Shown here piece by piece: positions 54,290 to 64,000 of a DNA stretch of 64,000 nt (positions are counted from its first letter, which is position 1; every line of letters starts with the position of its first letter). Source of the DNA: Corbicula japonica (Eukaryota; Mollusca; Bivalvia; Venerida; Cyrenidae); the NCBI GenBank assembly GCA_038501625.1, contig JAZAYU010001059.1:1-64000 (forward strand). Direction: 5' to 3'. The notes under the pieces were generated by a model. The model was given only the letters and a program-made list of their open reading frames with translations. It was not told where the DNA came from and ran no database searches. The translations under genes were made by a program, and so were the position numbers.

Positions 54290-55200
54290 ATTTGTCTTCA
54301 CCAAACTTGGGCCGAATATTTATTGCTACAATATTGGCCAAGGTAAATGACCAGTCTAATTGTTTCAGTTAGTTTAAAGTTATGGACTTTGATTCTTCTA
54401 AAATTTCAGTTAAATTAACACTTTCTGCTCCGCTGTCTAACTTGGCTAACTTACCTCCCTTGGCAGAATGTCAATCATTGCGGTTGGCAGTACATAGGCA
54501 TACTTGAACTATCCTTTATTGGGGGATAAGGATGGTATGTACTGTGTCTGTCTCTTAAATGGTTGGCAATGCATTGACGCCGTATTTGTATGGCTTTTGG
54601 GGTTATCTATACATTTAATATATCACTACATTAGGTGTGAAGTGATGTGTGGTGGCTGTAAAAACTCTCACTGTACTTCACTTCAGTGTAGTTACCAGTT
54701 TCAATTACCTCCCTTGATATTATTATGCTTATTTCAAACCATGCAGAATGTCAAACATTGCAGCTGGCAGTTAAGGTATACTTTATTGAGGATACGGATG
54801 AAATGTACGTGTCTGCCTCTTGCACAGTTTTCTAGGCGCTGTCGCCGTATTTGTATGGGTTTGGTGTTAGCTATACATTTGGGATCTTTATTCAGTGTTT
54901 GACTTCGGTAGACCGTTAAAGGGTACACTATCTCAGCTAGATCTGACAACCATGTAGATCTCCTGGTCGCTCTGAAGTTATGACCCTTTAATTGCAATTA
55001 TTTCATGAAATTGTTTATGTCCGCTTTCTCACCCAGAAAGCCTAAAGTTATCAAATCTTCATCAAATTTGGTGGGCATAATATATTGGCCAAGTTGGATA
55101 ACCGTCCAGATTCCTCATGTCGATACAGAGCAGCTATGGCCCTTCAATTTAAGATATTTGAGACTCTTGTTCATATATTGCATAAAATTGTCTATTATGC
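54290..55200. repeat. Local duplicated blocks
   Basis: About 140 bp near 54485-54625 recurs near 54760-54895 (GCGGTTGGCAGT/GCAGCTGGCAGT; GCCGTATTTGTATGG; GTTATCTATACATTT/GTTAGCTATACATTT). TTCACCAAACTTGGGCCGAA and ATCAAATTTGGTGGGCATAA at the flanks resemble the AAACTTGG units of the Helentron-like arrays. The 132-codon frame across the pair is not credible as a gene. Confidence 0.4.
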
Positions 55201-55674
55201 AAATTCATATAATGAATGAGGATCACTTAATAGGACCAAAACCAAGTCCTAAACATACAGCACTACAAAGGGATCGTTGCACTCCAATCTCACTAAAGTC
55301 AGATCTAACTGATGGCGCAGCGGTTTTCAAGAGATGGTTTTAATAAGATTGGTTGCATTCTAATCGAAAAAACAACACAGTTAGCAATATCATTAATTTT
55401 GACAGCGATTTTTCAAAACCTACATGCATCAGAAGTACTAATTTCACAAGTTATAAATATTTCATTGTCAATGATTAAAGGAAATGGTTAAATGTCAACA
55501 ATAATGTTGTGAGAGGTCTTAGATAGAACGAAGGAGGAACTTGTATTTTATGACTCAATAGAATGTACAGCATATAATAAATCTTCCTGTCGTATGAACA
55601 TTCCTCTGCGACAATTACACGCAGAAAACATTCACTACTATGCAAAACCAGAAATTGATATGTCACTGAGTTTC

Positions 55675-55800
55675 AATAGATGGAAAAGGAACTTTGAAAA
55701 CCACCGAACACGACAAATGTAAAACATGCAGGCTCGGTTTGGTTGAGCCTGTTCATGAGCAGTAATGGAAGTGCATATTACTGCTAACGCCGCCTTTTAA
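55675..55800. mobile_element. Family B left end
   Basis: AATAGATGGAAAAGGAACTT, GCAGGCTCGGTTTGGTTGAG, TTCATGAGCAGTAATGG; truncated after CTAACGCCGCC. Confidence 0.6.
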
Positions 55801-55849
55801 GTTTGAAAATAATAAGCGCAATGGTAATTTATCACTAATCAAGATGCAA

Positions 55850-56330
55850 GTTCAAGCGGATGCTCGTTCTGAAAGGTTAATTTAAATGGATAGTGACTAA
55901 GAAAGGAACATACAAGCTGATGTTTACAGTGAGAGGCAAGTCCAGGGTAATAATCACATAAAGATACAGATCCAAATGATAGTCAGACCGAAAGGAAGAA
56001 CAAAATGTTGGTTACAAACACACAGTACATACAGCCTGATTGTCGCAGAAAACGGCGGATCCAAACCGATTGCCATAGAGAAAGCAGAAAGAAAACCTTA
56101 ACAGATATGTGAGGGGGCAGATCTAGAAAGCTCCAAACTGATAAACGGATGGTTACAGAGATGGGTGGATCCAAACTGATGGGCGCAGATAGATAAATAC
56201 CCAATAAGGTTGTATCAGCGAGGGGCACTTCCAAACTAAGTCTAATGATTAACGATTACAGAGAGGGGTAGATCGTGAAGAAAGATATATTCATGCTGAG
56301 GCCGTAGAAAAACAACAGATGGTCGAAGAG
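55850..56330 (+). repeat. Degenerate minisatellite, ~40 bp pitch
   Basis: CAGATCCAAATGATAGTCAG, GGATCCAAACCGATTGCC, GTGGATCCAAACTGATGGGC and CACTTCCAAACTAAG mark successive diverged units; the spacing resembles the array at 34083-34600, with a different consensus. Confidence 0.45.
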
Positions 56331-56909
56331 AACAATATTTGCAAAAACCACAAAATCTAGAAATTCTGTATCAACGCAATAACGCATTTTTGTGAATATT
56401 TTGAATCGGAGGCGAACACTTGCGGCAAACTCATGATGACAAACGTTTAACCTGTGTTAACGAATGGACAGTTTTACTTTATGTTCTCTATTCAGAGTTT
56501 CAGTCATTAAACAAAAAGAAAAGAATTTAATGATAAAGAAATAAAGTTTACCAAATCTCTTGAAATAGTTTGCGTGTGTAGATAACTTCCGTATTTTATT
56601 TTTAACGTTCAATGAAAAGAAGACTGACTCATGTTTGTAGTCTCGCTATGTTAAGGTCGCCCACACAGGATACCTGATTTAAGGTTTACTCAATAGTAAA
56701 CATATTTCAGTTTTATGGTGATATTGCGGTCAGTTAAGGCCAATATCCTCTTTAAGAGAAGGTCAACGATTTTTGTCTTCAAATATATAAACAGAAAGTA
56801 AGGTTGGCTGGTAAGCTGAAGTCATCGTTTCAGTTGACTATTACCCGGAAGACTAACTAAATGCTTCGGCAGTTTAAAGCTGCATCGTGTAGACTATAGC
56901 CCTTTACTT

Positions 56910-57085
56910 CATATATACACGTTTAATCATATGGGCGAAGAGTGCAGATCCAGATCAGTCGGCATATTTGTGCCCTCTGATCTGACATTACTCTGTTCGC
57001 TACTTGGTTCAAAAATCACCCTGGTAAATCTAAAAGCGAATTGTTCGCCCACGTAATAAAGGTGCATCAATGGAGTAAAGTGACG
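56910..57085. mobile_element. Family D palindromic repeat
   Basis: AGTGCAGATCCAGATCAGTC, CTCTGATCTGACATTACTC, CTAAAAGCGAATTGTTCGCC and CAATGGAGTAAAGTGA. Confidence 0.5.
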
Positions 57086-57089
57086 TTTC

Positions 57090-58740
57090 TGGTGTCAAAT
57101 TTATTATCATTTTTACTTTTTTTAATATGTAAGAGTGCACAGAACCAAATACACTAAGAAGCCTACATTAAGCGTTCGTATACGGAAGGTCTGCGGCACA
57201 GCCATTGACAATCGCCAGTGCTCGTCAGAGTGTTCCTTGAGTGTCAATAATTGCAACGAAAAACGTTATTGGTTCCAGAAAAAATATAAAAGGACAAGCA
57301 AACAAAATTAAAGAATTGTACAAAAAAACTCATAATTTGATTTTTCTGAACGACTGATGTTCGCAGCCGACCATAAATGATTTTGTGCAATGTTCCATGC
57401 GCAGTGTGTTACTCTACCAACGTAGCAATATATACTGTATGTGATTTACTTGTGGTTTCATGCAGCCAAAGGCATTTTCACTAGTGTTTTAAGTGTAATT
57501 ACTTGGTTTTTATACCACAGTTTTGTGATTTTTTTTTCAAATTCCAACGGTTTTAAAATGCAACTAGCTTAAATAAGTTTAGATGGTTACACTTGATTAT
57601 TGATGTGATAAATAAGTCGATCCCGATCCTACGACTGATACAAACCTATGACTGATACTAAACTCTTAGTTGTGGTTTAAATTAACATAGAAGTATTCAA
57701 TGGGAATGAGTTAAATTTTTCATGCACTTGAATAAGTCCTCTTTGTGAATCGCCATAATGCGCTGTGTGACACACAAAGGAATTAATCCGCGCGAATTTT
57801 TATTTTTGTTACCGTCTTAGGTACATCTAACATCCATTTTAGTACTCCTACAAGTTGACATGTCAATTGTTTTATGTGTTTTTGTTTTGGTATAGATTTA
57901 GGACACTGGTAAACATTTTGTAACGTCCGATGCGTTGTTTACAAAAAATACTTTACTCAGCCAGGATTGTTTTGAATAAAATTTGCGATGTGACTGCGCA
58001 TGTCGTGAGAATTTGCTTTATAAAATATCGTATTGCTTCACTAACCATACCCCTGATTTATCATTCGTCCTCATGATTAGATAAAGCGCCTAGCATGGTC
58101 ATGAATATGAAAGGGACTCATATGCAAATTTAAATCTTAATAAAATCGCGAACATGAAAAGTCAGTAAAATTTATGTGTCAAACAGTCCAAACACACAAG
58201 AAACAAACGCTAAAATTATATTTTATTTAAACCCTTTTCTGTTGATTTGTGACTTTAATTCGGAATTCATCAAAACTTCGTACAAATGCTGTCATAAGGT
58301 GGCATTACATATTTCTCATTCATTTGGCAGTTGCAGTTATAAAGCTTGATGTTATTGCAGGATATAGAGTTACTGTTGAACTGGAAATCTCAGTTCGGTC
58401 CCCAAGCAGATGTACATGTTATTGTCCAGCAAGAGTCAATAAACCGATTACCCCGTAAAATGTCAAATGGTCGTAAAATACGAGCTCACCGCATTCATGA
58501 TCCGCCCCCCCCCCCCCCACACACACACTACTACACCTACGTTGACCATTTTCATATTTCAGCGATTGCAATATAGTACTTATCTTAAATTAAGTCAAAA
58601 TTTATCAATTTGACGAACCAACTCGTGATCTCTCTAGATAACAATATCTAAGTTAAGTCGCCATTTGCTTTAACTAATAGTTTTTTGAACTTTAATTAAC
58701 TCAATTAAACATGTTGCCACCAACATACATTACCGGCATG
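57090..58740. other. Unassigned stretch
   Basis: No gene or repeat family recognised; a short poly-C run lies at 58505-58518. Confidence 0.3.
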
Positions 58741-58956
58741 TTGACAGTATTTTAGTCTCAGTCGTTCGCGGTGGCCGCCGGGCTACAAAAAATAAAAATG
58801 CGCCAGTTGTACTCCTTTAAAGAGAGCTTTTTCCCGACAACCCCCGGTGTTAAGGTAAAGCGCTCCAATTGAATGCGTAAATCGACCAATATGCTATTGA
58901 ATATTTAGATATGACGTGAAAGGACTATTTCTTGTTGATGTTGATAAATTTAAAAC

Positions 58957-59026
58957 ATGGAACGGAATTTACTCGAAAAACTGCTGAAATTACTTGTTGT
59001 GCTTGGGACATTAATTTATCCAACAG
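58957..59026 (+). CDS. Candidate first coding exon with signal peptide
   Basis: ATG at 58957 opens MERNLLEKLLKLLVVLGTLI, then YPT, and meets a donor ACAG|GTAATT at 59027 with one base of the next codon. The LLKLLVVLGTLIY core after a charged start resembles a secretory signal peptide or signal anchor, and such peptides often fill a short first exon. A GC-rich patch (GGTGGCCGCCGGGC near 58770) lies about 190 bases upstream. I found no following exon in the remaining 5 kb, so the gene would continue beyond the window or have long introns. Chance remains possible in 23 codons. Confidence 0.35.
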
Positions 59027-59370
59027 GTAATTTGTTATAACACACTATTTTCTAATTGTTGTAGCGGAAAATGTTAATGTCTTAATATAACTAATTCTAT
59101 CTAGCTTGTATTCGTCGCTTATATTTATAATGGATAAGAGACGTTAAATATATAAATGACTGATTTCATCATTCCAAGCAGGATCAGTTATACTCTCGGA
59201 TTAATTCTGATGAGTGTTAATTGCAGAACCAGTAATTTTAACAAAGATTTAAAGGTTCTGAATCTCTTCATATACATTACATTCAAACAACATGCTCAAA
59301 TAACACACTGGTTATAATGTATGATTGATAAAGCAAAATACAAAAGTGGCTTGGATCTTGGTTAAGAACA

Positions 59371-59515
59371 GGGCCTAAGATCACAAAACTAAGACAGGAG
59401 ACCAGTCTCAAATCTCAAGCATATGATTGGCTGAAATAGCGACCACTCGCCATTTCTGTCAATCAGATGCTTGAGAAAGACTGGTTTCCAACCCGTTTTT
59501 ATAATCTTGGGCACA
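59371..59515. mobile_element. MITE family C, near-complete
   Basis: GGCCTAAGATCACAAAACTA to TATAATCTTGGGC, with central GCGACCACTCGCC. ACAG stands on both sides, a possible four-base target duplication. Confidence 0.7.
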
Positions 59516-60456
59516 GATCAAACACTAGCATCAACACATAATGACTAATACCTTAAAGAAAGTGACTGTTTTCATTGATTTTCCTGAAGCTCATGATGCT
59601 GTTCACCTTTGTATTGATTTTACCTGCGTACAAGAAAACCTCATAAAACATCGTGTGTCAACAGTCGTATCAGGAACTGAAATATCAGCAAGCAATTTCT
59701 AGTTTTTTAACAAAAATAAGATAAGAACTGTCCTACTATTTATCACACCGACTTCAGTAAAGTACTTTTCTGTTTGTTTTTATATCTGTTAAAACATTGT
59801 TTCAACAAAACTAAAAACGTTATACTGTCTTTATAGCAAAATTAATATCGCCAACATTCTGATCAATAACACCAGGCTCATCAGCGTCAACATGACAAGC
59901 TACGCCTGCAGCAACAACGTTTAATCCAGATAATGGATAAAGCTTAATTTGGGAGTATCGTAATAAGTTTGTTTGTTTTTACTCACAAATGACCTTAAAA
60001 TCTCGGTTTATACGATAAAACACCAGCGTGCCCTTTCGTGCATAACAGTTTATCAATATCAATAACAACCAAAAAAGTGAATTCCCGAAATATTTTTCAC
60101 TTTAATAATCGAACGAATTGGCATGTTACAAAAATGCATGTCCGGGTCATAAATTTTATAAGTTTGATTTTGCTTAATGGATTTAAAGATTAAGTACAAA
60201 ATAAACAAACCATATCAACGACCAAGCAAACAAGACCCTAGAAGTTTAAGCAAAGGGTTTCTCTTTATTTCGATATGAATTATTTGAAACAGTTGGAATT
60301 TATTCTGACCAGAATTTAACCAAACATTTTCTTTATGTAAATGAGCACACACTGACTTAAGATAATGCTCGGAGATTTTATTCATTGTCATAACCGTACA
60401 TGGTCATCGCCTTTTACTGCACACATTATCTACTCAGATACAGCATTAGCCTCATG
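59516..60456. other. Unassigned AT-rich stretch
   Basis: No exon with good splice signals or repeat family recognised. Confidence 0.3.
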
Positions 60457-60589
60457 TGCCCAATAACATTAAAACTGAGATTGTAGACCAGTCTTAAATC
60501 TCAAGCTTGGTCGCCATTTCAGCCAATCAGATGCTTGACTGAGATTTGAGACTGGTCTACAATAATAGTTTTATGATTTTGCGCGCTGG
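60457..60589. mobile_element. MITE family C, asymmetrically deleted
   Basis: AACTGAGATTGTAGACCAGT and ACTGGTCTACAATAATAG arms; the left inner arm is shortened and TTGACTGAGATTTGAGA carries a small duplication. Confidence 0.65.
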
Positions 60590-63060
60590 CTTTTGACTTA
60601 TTGTAATGCAAGAACTGATCTGTTGAAATAAAAATTTTAGAAATTAGCGGACTCGATTTTATAAAGTCTGTTCATTATGACCGCTTGAGGAAATCCCGTA
60701 AATATCAGTTTTGAATAGCAGGCTCGGTTTTCAAATTATTGAGTTCATGTTTTAAACAGGAAACTTGGTTTTATTGAGTCAATTTGAGTGCCTTGAAGAA
60801 AACACATCATTATTCTAAAAATAGGAGACTTAGTTTTATTGAGTCCTTTGATAATGGTCTCTCGGCAAAATCACAAACAACATTTGTGAAAAAAAGTTTT
60901 ATTGTCAATTTTTAAAGATAACTTTCGGAAATAACAAACTAACTTTTACTTGCTTTTTGTGAGTCTGTTTAGTATCCTTGATATTATGAATTGACATGCT
61001 TGTAACTTACTGTTAATATTTATTAATGGAACCCATTAGAAATAATGTTTAATTGGCGTTCCGTTCGAGTACAGTTATTTTTCTCTTGTTGTGCTAATGC
61101 TGCTAGCTAAAATTGCAGATCACAAACATATTTTGAACTGATGGAATTCGGTTTAACTGGGTCCATACCACCGCAAGAGCAGATCAAGAGGGATTCATTG
61201 CGGTTCGCACCTTTTTGGGACGCAAAAGTTAATTTTCATAGGGAATATTGTCAGAAAGTTGGAACTTATCTTGTGTACCTTAAGACTTCCCAAAACGAAA
61301 CCCATTTCTGAAAATCTTGCATCCAACCATGCACCGGGCTCCAAATTTGTGCTATGGACTCTCCTTGCTTCAATTCGCCATGAAATAGCTCGATGAAAAG
61401 AGGATAAATAAAAGAAATAAATAAGTTAACACCAAAATCTATTTAAACCGACAAATTATGGTCAGGAACATAATTCAAACGTCGATGATTGATAAGATTC
61501 GGAATTTTTGAAAAACATCTATAAACTGAAGATATATATACACAATTTTGTGGTCCATGGGGTTCCAATGAGATCAGTGAATCAAACCGTTCAAATCTTG
61601 ATAGTTTATACAGGTAGATAGTTAAATTATCCGGAGGATTGTTCAGTGGGACATATTCATGCAAATGTATTTATAATTACTCGTACATGCGTTGATTAGA
61701 TGATTAAACACTACATCTTCATCTTTCTTGCATGTAAAATTTGATAACTTCACACTAAAAACTAAAAAACAAACTTACAACAGTGTTTGCATGTTAAACG
61801 ACCTATCGTGGAACCTTTGTTCTCGTTTTTGAGCTTGGGCAAAGGGGGAATTCATATTTTAACGCATTATCTTGTGGCGAATGTTATTCCGGCGACTATG
61901 GTTTGTGTAATATGAAAATTCGTTCTCGAGAAATCAGATAACACAACAGTAACTAATCTAGTTGTTTTGCAATTCCATTATCATTAGTTAAATGTTAAAA
62001 TAAACACTTTCTTTATTAAAATTAGTAGTGCTAAAATATTAATGCTTTAACAAAAATGATGCAAAATACTTATTGTGCGCAATATTGGTAAGTGAGTTAA
62101 ACCCTGTCACTCGCGATCTGTTGATTTTTGTTGTTGTTTTTAGTTGTCGTTTATTAGCTTAAACTAATTTCGTGTAGCTAATTGAAATATATCTCCATTA
62201 GTACTTTATCAAACTGATTTGATAGCCTGAGGCCCTGTCATGAATATAATTAGTTGATAGATGTATTACACTAAAAGGTATAACGTGATCAAAATGAAAA
62301 TTACAAAATATATCACAATTTTAAGCAAAATACATATAAATGATGCAAAACATGTTCCTTAAAATGATTAAGGTCAGAGCCTAAATTCAATGCAGAAGTT
62401 CAATTTCGATACGAATTGTAGCTGTAAGAAATGCATTAGCTTTACGACATTAATCCCTCATTCAATTAATTTATTTAATATGGAAAGTGTGCAAAACCTC
62501 TGAAACTAGATCATTGGCCTGAAAATGGATACACTTTTTTATTCATTATAAATGAATACTACTTTAATAAATGCACGTGTTTTCATAAATGCATAAGCCT
62601 TGTATATTCATTAGTTTTAATAGATATTATTTGTTTAATATGTTGTTTCAAAATTGTCTAAAAACAGAATTTGCAAAAATGCTATAGTTTTTTCAAAAAT
62701 CATGAAGTTTATTTCGTCACCGATAACGGTATAAGTACCTTGAAATAAGAACGAGTTATACTATTATTTTTTCACTACGTTGACGACTTTAGACGTTTTT
62801 GTTAAAGATAACCTCGTCGGCTTAATCCAATATTTGACCAGAAACTCAACAATATTGCATAAAAAATAATTGTTTGAAATATTTTGATCAAAGTTTGTGC
62901 CTTATTTTAATTGTTGTATTGTATAATATCTTGGAAATATAATTATTTTTTCTGAAGACGATGATATAAAGGTATCTATCGATCAACCATTTAGGAATCG
63001 TCGGAATATGAGGAAAATGTTTTAACATGTACGTAGCTGCAACAATTTCAGCAGAAAAAT
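60590..63060. other. Unassigned AT-rich stretch
   Basis: A loose reiteration of GGCTCGGTTTTCAAATTATTGA-like pieces (CTTGGTTTTATTGAGTC) occurs near 60640-60860. Nothing else recognised. Confidence 0.3.
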
Positions 63061-63169
63061 AATAGCTTTTTTGTAATTTTTACTTTGGAAAACCCTGATT
63101 TTTAGATTGGGGAATGTCGTTTGGCGGGCTTGCGGGCTAAACATTTCATTTTTTGAATTATTGTATTTT

Positions 63170-63445
63170 GAATTATTGTATTTTGTCATAGTTATGCCCC
63201 TTCTTCATATAGAATTTTCATTAACTTTTGTTTTTTAAAGTTCACTTTTTTCAGCAACCATTTAAGGTATAGCCTTGAAACCTAACATAGTTGTCTGACA
63301 TCACAGTAGCAATTATAGTTTCATAAATATTGACTGTATTTTGTCATAGTTATGCTCCTTTTTCACTTAGAATTTTAAGCATTTCTTTTCACTTAGAGCT
63401 TTAAGCATTTCTTTTCACTTAGAAATTTAAGCATTGTAGCCATAA
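63170..63445 (+). repeat. Repeat with TTATGCCCC units and a 25 bp tandem
   Basis: GTATTTTGTCATAGTTATGC occurs twice, about 155 bp apart (63178 and 63336), echoing the spacing of the Helentron-like arrays. CTTTTCACTTAGAGCTTTAA-type units of 25-26 bp repeat three times near 63362-63435. Confidence 0.45.
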
Positions 63446-63767
63446 TTTGGTTGATTGTTGAACGTTTGTTATCAAACGCACTTTCAACATTCAGACGCGG
63501 AAATTAAAAAAAATCACTGTTATTTTCTTCCGCTTTCTACTGCGGGAAACCCTGCATTTTCTCAAAATCTTTTTTATGTGTAAATTTCATTTTTTCGCCA
63601 ATCCGTTGTGAATTCTTTTTCTATAGTTTTGCAAATTTAATGCAGAAAATTTATAACATGATTTTCTTAACACGGCGGATGAAAATTAATAAGTGGTCTA
63701 TAACTAAATAATTGTGCTAGTGAAGTTACTGCCTAATCGATGTGTCTCTTCCGGGGACTTCTTACTG

Positions 63768-63903
63768 GGCTGAAGGGTTTAAAACTGAGAATGGAAACCA
63801 GTCTCAAATCTCAAGCATCTGATTGGCTGCGTCCAGTCGCCATTTCAGCCAATCAGATGATTGATATTTGAGACTGGTTTCCATTCTCAATTGTTTAACC
63901 TTG
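63768..63903. mobile_element. MITE family C
   Basis: GGCTGAAGGGTTTAAAACTG to CAATTGTTTAACCTTG with the central CGTCCAGTCGCCATTTCAGC; a few bases of the left inner arm are missing. Confidence 0.7.
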
Positions 63904-64000
63904 TTTTTTGGACTTCTAGGACTCGCCAATGATAACCTGAAGGTTACACCGTACATATAGGAGACTACTTGGCCCTCAAGGGCTCACATTGATAACCTGG

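Noticed and set aside
54504..54902. 132-codon Cys/Leu-rich frame
   Set aside because: It spans two copies of a local non-coding duplication and has no start context or domain.

Overview
This is AT-rich, intron-bearing animal DNA dominated by interspersed repeats. The repeat types (palindromic MITEs, hairpin-ended elements with arrays of roughly 145 bp units, tRNA-derived SINEs, many simple-sequence tracts) and the single recognisable host gene suggest a bivalve mollusc. I cannot fix the species. No bacterial or archaeal gene organisation is present, and a 500-base N run (40318-40817) marks an assembly gap.

The one gene I can reconstruct with confidence is NUP50, the nuclear-basket nucleoporin, on the + strand at about 12.2-23.0 kb. 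Six coding exons with GT-AG junctions and consistent phase give 398 residues: an N-terminal importin-alpha-binding segment, a Ser/Thr/Gly-rich middle with a few FG-type motifs, and a C-terminal Ran-binding domain. At least one 5' untranslated exon must lie upstream; a promoter-like stretch at 7.6-8.05 kb is a candidate. Its introns and 3' UTR are heavily invaded by repeats.

Layout: 0-7 kb holds pieces of a retrotransposon 3' tail (family A), a TIR element (family B), a heat-shock-element/TATA cluster facing the minus strand, and two minus-strand candidate exons. At 7.4-10.5 kb there are three inverted-repeat elements. NUP50 occupies 12-23 kb, with Helentron-like elements E, F and I in its introns. 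From 23 to 35 kb come NUP50 downstream sequence, a 34 bp tandem array, a fourth Helentron-like element (H), a TTAA-flanked MITE and tRNA-derived pieces. At 35.4-38.4 kb there is an (AT)n tract and an array of about 50 copies of a 52 bp unit. From 38 to 57 kb lie more A and B copies, an integrase relic, a reverse-transcriptase C-terminus continuous with the family A tail, a direct 1.5-1.7 kb duplication and several degenerate purine-rich minisatellites. From 57 to 64 kb sequence is mostly unrecognised, with palindromic MITEs and one plausible signal-peptide first exon (58957-59026).

Three observations tie the window together. First, family A, seen as about a dozen scattered fragments, is the 3' end of a retroelement whose decayed reading frame survives at 46.0-46.5 kb. 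Second, four repeat families with unrelated sequences (E, F, H, I) share one architecture: a 5' hairpin (bulged in three of them), tandem units of about 145 bp where an array is present, an inverted copy of the hairpin arm, and a 3' hairpin before a CTAGT or T-rich end. Third, the 1.5 kb duplication supplies an empty site for palindromic MITE family C. I saw no new multi-gene system.
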